The position numbers and the translations under genes were made by a program. The notes under the pieces were generated by a model, which did no database searches, was not told where the DNA came from, and saw only the letters and a list, made by a program, of their open reading frames with translations. Source: Betaproteobacteria bacterium Ga0077523 (lineage in GTDB: Bacteria; Pseudomonadota; Gammaproteobacteria; Burkholderiales; Ga0077523). From it: a stretch of 64,000 nucleotides of DNA. Positions 25,704-33,728 of the stretch are shown here, piece by piece. Where the stretch lies: positions 21,228-85,227 of the forward strand of contig LNDQ01000058.1 of the NCBI GenBank assembly GCA_001464695.1, given 5' to 3'. The number at the start of each line of letters is the position of its first letter. Positions within the stretch are counted from its first letter, which is position 1.

Positions 25704-25805
25704 AAAGTCACGGAGGATCTCAGTGGGCAACCGCCGCGGCGTTAGCCGCACCGATTGACACCGCTCACTGTTTTGCAATCGGCGTGCCATCCGTCGTTTC
25801 TCGGT

Positions 25806-25825
25806 GAATCATGAAGTTATGATTC
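25806..25825. promoter_or_regulatory. Perfect 7-bp inverted repeat with 6-base spacer
   Basis: GAATCAT-GAAGTT-ATGATTC, flanked by CTCG and CGAG that extend the symmetry. It could be an operator or a hairpin. It lies in the 250-base space between the convergent cytochrome c and enolase genes, so no target promoter is obvious. Confidence 0.35.
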
Positions 25826-25922
25826 GCGAGGCGGGATGAATCGGCTCCACCCGGGTGCGACTGCCCGAGCCATCGCACCAAAAGCGAGCCGCGCGTCGCG
25901 GTTGTTGCCGACAGACGACGCG

Positions 25923-27071
25923 TCAAGAGATCCGGTAGCGATCGAGAACGGAACGATCCACCTCGACCCCGAGACCAGGGCGCGACGGAATGTCGACCCA
26001 CCCGTCGCGCTGCTCCACGGGTTGTGCTACCAGCGCCTGCCGGAACGGATGCGACGACCGGTCGTATTCGAAGATCGGCTCCAGCGCGAATACGGAGTGG
26101 TGCGCGACAGGCACGGCCGCGATCAATTGCAGCGATGCAGCCTGCGCGATCGCGGACCCCCAGACATGCGGATTCACTTGAACACCGTGCGACTGGGCCA
26201 GCGCAATCACGTGACGGCACGCGGTGAAACCGCCGACCGATCCGATGTCGGGCTGAGCGATGTCCACGGCACCGGCTCCAAGAAAATCGCGGAAGCCGTA
26301 GAGCGTGTGCTCGTTCTCGCCGCCGGCGATCGGCATCGACACGCGGCTGCGCACTTCGCGATAGCCCGCAATGTGCTCGGGCGCGACCGGCTCTTCGTAC
26401 CAGCGCAGGTCGTAGGGCGCGAGCGCATTTCCCAGGCGCACCGCGTCGCCCACGCCATACGCGTGATTGGTGTCGACCATCAGCGTGACGGGACGGGTAT
26501 CGAGCGATCGCGCCACGGCGGCCATCACTGCGATATCGTCCGTGAGGCCGTAGCCGAGCTTCACCTTCATCGCGCGGAATCCAGCCTCGTAGTGCGCGAT
26601 GGCTTCCTCGCCCAGGCGGGCCGATTCACCCTGCCCCGAGATGCGGTAGAAGCCGGTCGCGTACGCCTGCACCTTGGTGCGGAAGGCACCGCCGAGCAGG
26701 CGATAGATCGGCACGCCGTAGGCTTTGCCGGCGATGTCCCAGAGCGCGATGTCGATGGCGCTGATGCCGGCCGTCACCGAACCCTTGCGGCCGAAGTCGC
26801 GGGTCGCGTGATACATGCGATGCCACAGCACTTCGATGTCGAGGGGGTCGGCCCCCAGCACCAGCGGCTTCAGCGCGGATTCGATCACGGCAGCGGCGAT
26901 CTGCGGCGGCTCCAGCCCCTGGGCGAACGCTTCGCCCCAACCGGTGATGCCCGCGTCGGTCACGACCTCGACCAGCGTGGCCGAGCGGTTCTTCACCCAG
27001 CCCTGAGAGAAGGCGAACGGCTGCTGCAGCGCCGTGCGCAACGGATGCGCCTTGACCTCGACGATCTTCAC
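25923..27071 (-). CDS. Enolase-superfamily enzyme (mandelate racemase/muconate lactonizing type)
   Basis: A 382-residue enzyme with an N-terminal capping domain and a C-terminal barrel. Catalytic residues visible in order: KxK base in MKVKLGYG, metal ligands Asp in VDTNHAYG, Glu in WYEEPVAP and Glu in GGENEHT, and a His in NPHVWGS. The KxK plus His arrangement puts it in the mandelate-racemase subgroup, whose members are mostly sugar-acid dehydratases or racemases. The exact substrate cannot be read. The downstream Rap1a-like gene has the same direction but lies upstream of its start. Confidence 0.88.
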   Translation of the reverse strand: MKIVEVKAHPLRTALQQPFAFSQGWVKNRSATLVEVVTDAGITGWGEAFAQGLEPPQIAAAVIESALKPLVLGADPLDIEVLWHRMYHATRDFGRKGSVTAGISAIDIALWDIAGKAYGVPIYRLLGGAFRTKVQAYATGFYRISGQGESARLGEEAIAHYEAGFRAMKVKLGYGLTDDIAVMAAVARSLDTRPVTLMVDTNHAYGVGDAVRLGNALAPYDLRWYEEPVAPEHIAGYREVRSRVSMPIAGGENEHTLYGFRDFLGAGAVDIAQPDIGSVGGFTACRHVIALAQSHGVQVNPHVWGSAIAQAASLQLIAAVPVAHHSVFALEPIFEYDRSSHPFRQALVAQPVEQRDGWVDIPSRPGLGVEVDRSVLDRYRIS

Positions 27072-27087
27072 GAAGCGACTCCCTGTG

Positions 27088-27399
27088 TCACGACTTTTCG
27101 CAGGGGAAGGCAGCGCGCAACCCCTGGATGATGAGATAGCGCTGCGGGCGCCACATTTCCTGCGGATGCGCCTCGAAGTACGTGAGGACCGCCTGGAAGC
27201 GTGCCTCCTCGCGATCTTCGACGGGGGTGCAGACCACCCTGCCCTCCCATTTGTTGGCCGCGTTGTCGATATGCTTCTGCGCGACCTCGCGCGTGGCCTT
27301 CTGGCGCATCAGCTTGAGGAACTCCTCGCCGTCATCTTCGGCGAGGGCCTGGGCCGCGGCGAGCAGGCACAAGGCGGCGATCAGACTTCGCAGGAGCAC
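27088..27399 (-). CDS. Exported Rap1a/Tai-like small protein, short form
   Basis: A 103-residue exported protein: signal peptide (LIAALCLLAAAQALA), then a charged helix, VVCTPVEDRE and a C-terminal LTYFEAHPQEMWRPQRYLII ending in FPC. The C-terminal half matches the Rap1a/Tai-like protein at 9814-10215 (YLKEHPERLDQP...FPC) but the first Cys-rich helix is missing, leaving one likely disulfide. It lies 16 bases upstream of the enolase-superfamily gene and is probably co-transcribed. Function unknown. Confidence 0.7.
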   Translation of the reverse strand: MLLRSLIAALCLLAAAQALAEDDGEEFLKLMRQKATREVAQKHIDNAANKWEGRVVCTPVEDREEARFQAVLTYFEAHPQEMWRPQRYLIIQGLRAAFPCEKS

Positions 27400-27457
27400 G
27401 GTGCTTCCTCCCTACAAACAAAAATGGTTAGCCGGAGCTAACCACGTTTCCCTGGGT

Positions 27458-27533
27458 TGGTGCCGCTGGCCGGATTCGAACTGGCGACCTTCGCATTACG
27501 AATGCGCTGCTCTACCAACTGAGCTACAGCGGC
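27458..27533 (-). tRNA. tRNA-Thr (CGT anticodon)
   Basis: A 76-nt tRNA with encoded CCA. The acceptor stem is GCCGCTG/CAGCGGC, the D-loop AGCTCAGTTGGTAGAGC, the anticodon loop TTCGTAA (anticodon CGT) and the T-arm GTTCGAATC. It decodes ACG. Confidence 0.97.
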
Positions 27534-27602
27534 GTAAGGGCGCGCATTATATCCACAAATCCACGGTTTCCTCGTGGTCGGCCGGGTAAAACCAAAAGCC
27601 TT

Positions 27603-27711
27603 CAACACGAAGGGCACGAAGGACGCGAAGGGTCACGAAGAAAAACAAGGCAGAGTCGCTTCCTGGATACCTTCGCGGACCTTCGTGTCCTTCGTGCCCT
27701 TCGTGGTTCAC
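27603..27711. repeat. Inverted array of CACGAAGG units (repeat family C)
   Basis: The left arm (27603-27640) carries CACGAAGGGCACGAAGGACG and further units. The right arm (27669-27711) is the inverse, with CTTCGTGTCCTTCGTGCCC. About 28 bases separate the arms. It is intergenic between tRNA-Thr and the enoyl-CoA hydratase. The same motif is common in many GC-rich bacteria. Confidence 0.8.
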
Positions 27712-27722
27712 GCCTTGCCGAA

Positions 27723-28505
27723 CTACCGGTGCTTGAACACCGGCTTGCGCTTCTCCACGAAGGCCGCCATCCCCTCCTTCTGATCCTCGGTGGCGAAGGC
27801 CGAGTGGAACAGGCGCCGCTCGAAGCGCACGCCTTCGGCGAGCGTGGTCTCGTAAGCGCGATTGACCGATTCCTTGGCCATCATCACGATCGGCAGGGAC
27901 AGCTCGGCGATCCTGGCTGCGGTGGCCAACGCATCCTCGAGGAGCTGGTCCACCGGCACCACCCGGCTCACCAGTCCGACCCGTTCGGCCTCGGCGGCGT
28001 CCATCATGCGGGCCTGGCCGAGCAGCGTCATTTCCATCGCCTTCGATTTGCCGACGAACCGCGGCAGTCGCTGGGTGCCGCCGGCCCCCGGAATGATGCC
28101 GAGATTGATCTCCGGCTGTCCGAAGCGCGCGTTGTCGGCGGCGATGATGAAGTCGCACATCATCGCGAGCTCGCAGCCGCCGCCGAGGGCGAAACCCGCC
28201 ACTGCCGCGATGACCGGCTTGCGGCAGCGCGTGACCCGTTCCCAGTTGGCGGTGATGAAGTCGGACTTGTAGACGTCCATGTACGACTGTTCCTTCATCG
28301 CCTTGATGTCGGCGCCGGCGGCGAAGGCCTTCTCGTTGCCGGTGATGACCATGCAGCCGATGGCATCGTCCGTTTCGAATGCATCGAGTGCCTGGGTGAG
28401 CTCGTTCATGAGCTCAGGCGAGAGCGCGTTGAGGGCCTTGGGGCGATTCAGGCTGACGAGGCCGACGCGGCCGCGCGTCTCCACCAGGATGTTTTCGTAG
28501 CTCAT
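27723..28505 (-). CDS. Enoyl-CoA hydratase
   Basis: A 260-residue crotonase-fold enzyme that hydrates 2-enoyl-CoA in beta-oxidation. The oxyanion-hole segments are [11 protein letters not shown] and [16 protein letters not shown]. Both catalytic glutamates are present: Glu in [20 protein letters not shown] and in GGCELAMM. The C-terminus [12 protein letters not shown] is typical. The start at 28505 (MSYENILVE) is preferred because AAGGAAG lies 9 bases upstream; an ATG two codons earlier (28511) is possible. Confidence 0.92.
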   Translation of the reverse strand: MSYENILVETRGRVGLVSLNRPKALNALSPELMNELTQALDAFETDDAIGCMVITGNEKAFAAGADIKAMKEQSYMDVYKSDFITANWERVTRCRKPVIAAVAGFALGGGCELAMMCDFIIAADNARFGQPEINLGIIPGAGGTQRLPRFVGKSKAMEMTLLGQARMMDAAEAERVGLVSRVVPVDQLLEDALATAARIAELSLPIVMMAKESVNRAYETTLAEGVRFERRLFHSAFATEDQKEGMAAFVEKRKPVFKHR

Positions 28506-28611
28506 GGCCATGGGCTTCCTTGGAATGCGGGAGGGGATGGGATAATGCGGCGCCGTTCGTGCGAAAACCAAGCAGCCGGCCACCGCGCTGCGTCCGGAGG
28601 AAGAGACCTCG

Positions 28612-29403
28612 ATGACTGCCCAGACGATTCTATTTGAGATCGCCGACGACGTTGCCACCATCACCCTGAACCGGCCGGAGCGGCTCAACAGTTTCACCGA
28701 GCAGATGCATCGAGAATTGCGCTTGGCGCTCGACGCGGTCGAGAAGCCCGGCGCCGCGCGCGCGCTCATCATCACCGGCTCCGGCCGGGGATTCTCCGCC
28801 GGACAGGACCTCGCCGAGGCGATCGACACGGGCGAGCCGCGCGACTTCGACGTCGGTACCACCCTCGAGCGCAACTACAACGTGATGCTGGGTCGCCTGC
28901 GCGCCCTGCCCATGCCGGTCATCGCTGCGGTGAACGGCGTGGCCGCAGGCGCCGCCGCGAACGTGGCACTTGCCTGCGACATCGTCATCGCGGCACGGTC
29001 CGCCTCGTTCCTTCAGGCTTTCGCGAAGATCGGGCTGATCCCCGACGCCGGTGGAACCTACAGCCTGCCCCATCGCGTCGGCATGGCACGCGCGATGGGC
29101 CTTGCGATGCTGGCCGAGCCGCTACCGGCCGAGAAGGCCGCCGAGTGGGGCCTCATCTGGAAGTGCGTGGACGACGACAAGCTGATGGAAGAAGCCCGCG
29201 GTCTCGCCAAGCGCCTCGCTGCGGGGCCGACCAAGGCCTACACCCTGATCAAGCGTGCGCTCTACGCGGCTGCCGACAACGACTTCGACCGGCAACTGGC
29301 GGTGGAAGTGGAATTGCAGCGGCAGGCGGGGCAGTCGGAAGACTTCCGCGAGGGCGTGAAGGCTTTCCTCGAGAAGCGACCGGCGCGGTTCACGGGACGC
29401 TGA
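28612..29403 (+). CDS. paaG: PaaG-like enoyl-CoA hydratase/isomerase
   Basis: A 263-residue crotonase-fold protein. It has the PaaG hallmarks [11 protein letters not shown] and [15 protein letters not shown], with the Asp in GLIPDAGG replacing the second hydratase Glu, which favours isomerisation of 1,2-epoxyphenylacetyl-CoA or of delta3/delta2-enoyl-CoA. The rest of the paa cluster is absent here, so the isolated gene may serve fatty-acid isomerisation. It is divergent from the other hydratase, with a ribosome-binding AGGAAGAG before the ATG. Confidence 0.82.
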   Translation: MTAQTILFEIADDVATITLNRPERLNSFTEQMHRELRLALDAVEKPGAARALIITGSGRGFSAGQDLAEAIDTGEPRDFDVGTTLERNYNVMLGRLRALPMPVIAAVNGVAAGAAANVALACDIVIAARSASFLQAFAKIGLIPDAGGTYSLPHRVGMARAMGLAMLAEPLPAEKAAEWGLIWKCVDDDKLMEEARGLAKRLAAGPTKAYTLIKRALYAAADNDFDRQLAVEVELQRQAGQSEDFREGVKAFLEKRPARFTGR

Positions 29404-29492
29404 ACACCCGAAAGCGCGCAACGCGGCGGAAAAGCTGGAATGATGGACTCAGGTCTGGATTCACGCCGTGTCCGCCGCGTTGAGGGATGTCC

Positions 29493-29909
29493 TTACGCCC
29501 GCTTCACCCGGATGATCACATCCATCCCCGCCGCCACCTTGCCCGGGGGCAGTTCAGGCAGCCCGGCAATCGAGACCTTGGCAGCATCGATATCGGTGAT
29601 CTCACCGGTCTCGATGTCGTAGAAGTGATGATGAGGGTCGGTGTTCGGATCGAAGAACACCTTGCTCGGATCGACGATCACTTCGCGCACCAGGCCGCTT
29701 TCCACGAATAGCTTCAACGTGTTGTAGACCGTGGCCTTCGACGTTTCCGCGTGGCGCTCGTTGACGATGGCGAGCACCTGGTCAGCGGACAGGTGCGCCA
29801 TCTTCGAGAACAGCGCATGGGCGATCTCGATGCGCTGGTGGGTGGGCGTGATCCCGTGCCCCCTCAGTACCTCGGCCAGGTTCGCCCGCGAATAGTCGGT
29901 ATTCATCAT
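29493..29909 (-). CDS. Fur-family transcriptional regulator without cysteines
   Basis: A 138-residue regulator. A winged HTH occupies residues ~10-80 (GITPTHQRIEIAHALFSK, then SKATVYNTLKLFVESGLVRE). The dimer/metal domain starts with NTDPHHHFYDIETGEI. The protein has no cysteine, so the structural zinc CxxC of Fur/PerR is missing, as in Irr-like or zinc-free members. It represses its targets depending on Fe, Mn or haem. The ATG at 29909 is two codons from a second Met. It may repress itself. Confidence 0.9.
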   Translation of the reverse strand: MMNTDYSRANLAEVLRGHGITPTHQRIEIAHALFSKMAHLSADQVLAIVNERHAETSKATVYNTLKLFVESGLVREVIVDPSKVFFDPNTDPHHHFYDIETGEITDIDAAKVSIAGLPELPPGKVAAGMDVIIRVKRA

Positions 29910-30387
29910 GGACTTGAGTTTAAGATAAGAATTGGACTCTGTCTAACTCCCGGCGCCTGCACCGTAGCCTGACTCTGTGCCGGGCGACCGCACGGCGGCC
30001 ACGATGGACGATGCAAGACCGGTTCCCGGACCCCGGATTGCTGCCGCGCCGCGTCCGTCCGGCTGCCGAATTTCTGCATCTCCGGGCCGCCGAATTGCCC
30101 GATCTTCCGATCCGACGGCCTGTCGACCCGGGCGGCTGACCGGCCCGGATACCGTTCGTTCCGGGGAATCGACCGCTCGTACCGAGGCCACCCGTTCGTC
30201 GGCTTGAAATGGCCGTCGCCGTACTTGTTCAATCCGCAACGGCGTGAATCTTGCCTTGGATTAACAAGGGGTTGGGTTTGCAGGTTCACCGGTCGTTCCG
30301 CCGATTCAACCACCCATCGGGTCAATTTGCCGGATCGCCGACGGGCTCCATACGATGCCATCAACCTTGAAACGGGGAGCGGTAGCC
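29910..30387. other. Intergenic region upstream of the Fur-type gene and the pilin operon
   Basis: A 478-base gap. The left end is AT-richer (GTTTAAGATAAGAATTGGAC at 29917-29936) and probably contains the promoter and operator of the Fur-family gene. The middle (29950-30230) is very GC-rich with no convincing coding bias on either strand. The right end should hold the promoter of the pilin operon; I could not find a clear sigma-54 or sigma-70 box. Confidence 0.5.
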
Positions 30388-30834
30388 ATGAAACGAAACC
30401 AGACGGGCGTCACCTTGATCGAGCTGCTGATCGTCGCAGCGCTGATCGGCATCCTCGGCGCCATCGCCGTGCCCGCCTACCGCGACTACGTGATTCGCGG
30501 CAAATTGTCCGATGCCCATTCGATCCTGTCCGGTACCCGGGTGCGGATGGAACAGTACTATCAGGACAACAAGGCCTACCCGCCCTGGTGCGGCAGCGCC
30601 GCGACCGCCACCTTCACGGCACCGGCCGCAACCCAGTATTTCACGTTCACATGTGTCGCCGGCGGCACGCCCGGACAGAACTACACCATGCGAGCCGACG
30701 GCATCGCTGGCGGCGGCACGGGCGGCTTCACCTACACGATCACCGAAGCCAACGTCCGCGCCACCACGGCCGTGCCCACCGGCTGGACCACCAGCACCAC
30801 GTGCTGGGTGGTCAAGAAGAACGGCAGCTGCTGA
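30388..30834 (+). CDS. pilE: Type IV pilin-like protein (PilE family)
   Basis: A 148-residue prepilin. Leader MKRNQTG is cut after Gly7, with Glu5 of the mature protein in VTLIELLIVAALIGI, then the long hydrophobic helix ending AVPAYRDYVIRG. The C-terminal Cys pair (TTCWVVKKNGSC) forms a D-region disulfide. It resembles minor pilin PilE/ComP more than a major PilA because of its small size and position at the head of the minor-pilin operon. It is processed by PilD (not in the window). The start is inferred from the leader and a GGGGAGCGG ribosome-binding site. Confidence 0.88.
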   Translation: MKRNQTGVTLIELLIVAALIGILGAIAVPAYRDYVIRGKLSDAHSILSGTRVRMEQYYQDNKAYPPWCGSAATATFTAPAATQYFTFTCVAGGTPGQNYTMRADGIAGGGTGGFTYTITEANVRATTAVPTGWTTSTTCWVVKKNGSC

Positions 30835-30836
30835 TC

Positions 30837-31382
30837 ATGCGCGCCCGCCAGCAAGGCGTGACTCTGATCGAGATCACCATCGGGCTGATCCTGGTGGCGG
30901 TGCTCGCTGCTCTCGCGGTGCCGTCGTTCCGTGACTGGATCCAGAACGCGCAGGTGCGCACGGCGACCGAATCGATCCAGGAAGGCCTGCAGCTCGCCCG
31001 CGCAGAAGCCGTGCGCACGAATGGTCCGGTGGCGTTCACGCTGACCAACACCGCCGGCGCCGGCTGGACCGTCCGGACCCTGAACGTGAACGATCTCACT
31101 GCGGTCGCCACCACGCAGGACCGGTCGGCCGCCGAAACCAGCAGCGCACGGGTCACGGCGTCGGCCACCGTGGTGTGCTTCAACGGTACCGGCCAGCAGA
31201 TCCCTGCCGCCGAAGGTCTCTGCCCGGCGCGTACCCAGGTCACCTTCAACGTCGACAACCCGACCGCGGGCACCTGCGCACCGTCGGGCACCGTCCGTTG
31301 CCTGCGCGTGGTCGTGCGCACCGGCGGCCAGGTGCGCATGTGCGACCCGGCACTGCCCACATCCGATTCGCAGTCCTGCTAG
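30837..31382 (+). CDS. fimT: Minor pilin/pseudopilin FimT/FimU (GspH family)
   Basis: A 181-residue prepilin with leader MRARQQG and mature VTLIEITIGLILVAVLAAL (Glu5 present), followed by a GspH/FimT-type domain with conserved LARAEAVRTNG. It starts 2 bases after the pilE stop, so it is coupled. FimU/FimT helps prime the pilus tip together with PilV, W, X and PilY1. Confidence 0.88.
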   Translation: MRARQQGVTLIEITIGLILVAVLAALAVPSFRDWIQNAQVRTATESIQEGLQLARAEAVRTNGPVAFTLTNTAGAGWTVRTLNVNDLTAVATTQDRSAAETSSARVTASATVVCFNGTGQQIPAAEGLCPARTQVTFNVDNPTAGTCAPSGTVRCLRVVVRTGGQVRMCDPALPTSDSQSC

Positions 31383-31402
31383 ACGACGAGGAGCGACCCA
31401 CC

Positions 31403-31891
31403 ATGAAACCGATGCCACGCCACCGTCGCGACCAATCCGGCGCCATGCTGCTCGAAGCGCTGATCGCCATCCTGATCTTCTCGCTCGGCATTCTCGCCAT
31501 CATCGGCCTGCAGGCGCAATCGATCCGCAACAGCGCCGAGGCCAAGTACCGCTCCGATGCAGCGTACCTCGCGAATCAGTTGATCGGGCGCATGTGGGCG
31601 GACCGCGCGAACCTCGCGAACTACGCCCATCGCCCCGGCGGCACGACCGTGTGCAGCCCGACCGGAACCGCGGCGGGTACCACGACCAACGTGGGACGCT
31701 GGGTCGCGAGCTTCACCACCACCGGCACCGGCGCCAGCAACCAGATCCTCCTGCCCGGAGCCACTGCGAACAACCAGCAGGTGATCATCGGCAACGTCGT
31801 GAACAACGCGCGCACCGTCTTCATCCGCATCTGCTGGAACTCGCCCACCGGGCAGCACAACTACGACGTGCGCACGGTCATCAACGTATAG
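31403..31891 (+). CDS. pilV: Type IV pilus modification/minor pilin PilV
   Basis: A 162-residue prepilin with a longer leader ending RRDQSG, then AMLLEALIAILIFSLGILAI with Glu5. The conserved block IIGLQAQSIRNSAEAKYRSDAAYLANQL (read in parts) is typical of PilV. It is a component of the tip-primer complex. The start at 31403 has GACGAGGAGCG as a ribosome-binding region. Confidence 0.9.
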   Translation: MKPMPRHRRDQSGAMLLEALIAILIFSLGILAIIGLQAQSIRNSAEAKYRSDAAYLANQLIGRMWADRANLANYAHRPGGTTVCSPTGTAAGTTTNVGRWVASFTTTGTGASNQILLPGATANNQQVIIGNVVNNARTVFIRICWNSPTGQHNYDVRTVINV

Positions 31892-31907
31892 AGCGGCGGA
31901 CCCAGCG

Positions 31908-33083
31908 ATGAAACTCCCATCCCACGCGATGTTCGCCGCCCAGCGGGGCTTCAGCCTGGTCGAGATTCTGGTGGCCATGGTCATCGGCCTGATCGGCATG
32001 CTGGTCATCTTCCAGTCCTTCGATACGTTCGAGGCGCAGAAGCGCACCACCACCAGCGCCACGGACGCCCAGGAGTCCGGCCTGATGGCCTTGAGCTCGA
32101 TCGAGCGCGACGTGCGGCTCGCGGGCTACGGACTGTTCTACGCCAATCAGCTCGCCTGCAACCGCATGAACGTATGGACCGGCGCTGCCGCGACCCAGGT
32201 ACCGATCATGCCGGTGATGATCACCGACGGCGGTTCGGCCTCCGACACCATCGTCACGAGCTACAGCACGTCCGCCTTCGGTAGCCTGCCCTCGCAGTTG
32301 CTGCTCGACACCAGCAGTTCGGCAGCGGTGCTGCAGGTCAACAACGCCGCACGCACGGCCAGCTTCGCCGTCGGCAACATGCTGCTGGTCGCGAATCCGC
32401 TCCTGGGGCAGAGCTGCACCCGCCTGCAAGTGAGCGCCACGGCCCTGACGCCGGACGGCGCAGCCCTGTCCATCACGACCGCGCCGGGCAGCGCGACACC
32501 CGCCAACCCGCCGGCAGCGACCAATCTGTTCGCGACTGCACCCAATCCGGTCGCGCGTTACGGCAACTCACCGGCCGAGCCGTCCGTGGTCATCAACATG
32601 GGAACCTTCACGCGCAACCAGTACTCGGTGGTGACCATCAACGCCACCACCCGCGAAGGCGAACTGCAGCAGCTCGACCTCACCACCTCCGGCGCGACGG
32701 CGGTCAGTCTCGCGTCGGGGGTGGTCAACCTGCAGGCGCAACTGGGTGTGTCCACCACACCGCAGACCCAGGAGATCAACACCTGGGTCAACCCGACCGG
32801 CACGTGGGCGCCGGCGACGATCACCACCAACGACATCGGTCGGGTGAAGGCGATCCGGGTCGCCGTGGTCACGCGCAGCTCGCAGATCGAGCGCACCAAC
32901 GTCTCCGCGACCTGCACGACCCCGGTGGGTACCGCCAACAACGGCCCCTGCGCCTGGAACGATACCGGCACCACGGCCGCACCGCAGATCGACCTTTCCG
33001 GCGACACGAACTGGCAGCGCTACCGCTACCGCGTCTACGAAACCATCATTCCGCTGCGCAACGTGATGTGGCAGACCTTCTGA
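31908..33083 (+). CDS. pilW: Type IV pilus assembly protein PilW
   Basis: A 391-residue prepilin. Leader ends FAAQRG, and the mature start is FSLVEILVAMVIGLIGMLVI (Glu5). The long C-terminal domain with LSSIERDVRLAGYGLF is typical of PilW. It joins the minor-pilin priming complex at the pilus tip. The C-terminus NVMWQTF is also characteristic. Confidence 0.92.
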   Translation: MKLPSHAMFAAQRGFSLVEILVAMVIGLIGMLVIFQSFDTFEAQKRTTTSATDAQESGLMALSSIERDVRLAGYGLFYANQLACNRMNVWTGAAATQVPIMPVMITDGGSASDTIVTSYSTSAFGSLPSQLLLDTSSSAAVLQVNNAARTASFAVGNMLLVANPLLGQSCTRLQVSATALTPDGAALSITTAPGSATPANPPAATNLFATAPNPVARYGNSPAEPSVVINMGTFTRNQYSVVTINATTREGELQQLDLTTSGATAVSLASGVVNLQAQLGVSTTPQTQEINTWVNPTGTWAPATITTNDIGRVKAIRVAVVTRSSQIERTNVSATCTTPVGTANNGPCAWNDTGTTAAPQIDLSGDTNWQRYRYRVYETIIPLRNVMWQTF

Positions 33084-33096
33084 GGACGGCGCGATC

Positions 33097-33687
33097 ATGA
33101 CCCATCATTCGATCCGAATTTCCGCCCGGCCACCGCGCGAACGCGGTGTGGTGCTGGTGATCTCGCTGATCATCCTCGTGGCCCTGTCGCTCGCCGGCCT
33201 GGCGCTGGTGCGCTCCACCGACACCGGCAACGTCATCTCGGGCAACATGGCCTTCCGCGCCGCGGCGGTGCAGGCCGTCGACACCGGCGTCGAGGATGCT
33301 TTCAACACCGTTGTCGGCGCCACCGGCTACGCCCTGTCGCCTGAAACCGCAGTCGCCAACAGGTACTTCCCGCAGATCGCGGACACCACCGGCCCCGACG
33401 GAGTACCCGACGGGCTGCCGGACGTGACCTGGTCGAGCGTGACCGGCACCACCGTGGGCGAAGGCAACGTGGTGCGCTGGGTGGCCGAGCGCATGTGCAA
33501 CGGCGCCACCACCTCGACCGAACTGATCGTCGCCAACTGCTCGACCTCACCGGGCAAGCCGAACAGCAGCCAGAAGCCAGGTCTGCAACCCACCAACACC
33601 AACTATGCGGTGGCCTATCGCGTGACCGTACGCGTCGAAGGCCCCCGCAACACCGTGGCGATGGCCCAGGCCGTCGTCGCGCGCTAG
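33097..33687 (+). CDS. pilX: Type IV pilus assembly protein PilX
   Basis: A 196-residue minor pilin. It has leader ending RPPRERG and mature VVLVISLIILVALSLAGLAL; position 5 is Ile instead of Glu, as is usual in PilX. The block STDTGNVISGNMAFRAAAVQ is a family signature. PilX bridges PilY1 to the other minor pilins. Confidence 0.9.
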   Translation: MTHHSIRISARPPRERGVVLVISLIILVALSLAGLALVRSTDTGNVISGNMAFRAAAVQAVDTGVEDAFNTVVGATGYALSPETAVANRYFPQIADTTGPDGVPDGLPDVTWSSVTGTTVGEGNVVRWVAERMCNGATTSTELIVANCSTSPGKPNSSQKPGLQPTNTNYAVAYRVTVRVEGPRNTVAMAQAVVAR

Positions 33688-33728
33688 AGCTTGCCGTAAT
33701 GACACGCCCGCTTGAAGGAGTATCCGCA

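Noticed and set aside
27603..27711. CRISPR or attachment site next to tRNA-Thr
   Set aside because: The units are short inverse repeats without spacers, and there is no integrase or duplicated tRNA end.
29943..30239. A 98-codon - strand frame in the gap before pilE
   Set aside because: Arg/Gly/Pro-rich, no signal, ribosome-binding site or family; likely a chance frame in GC-rich DNA.
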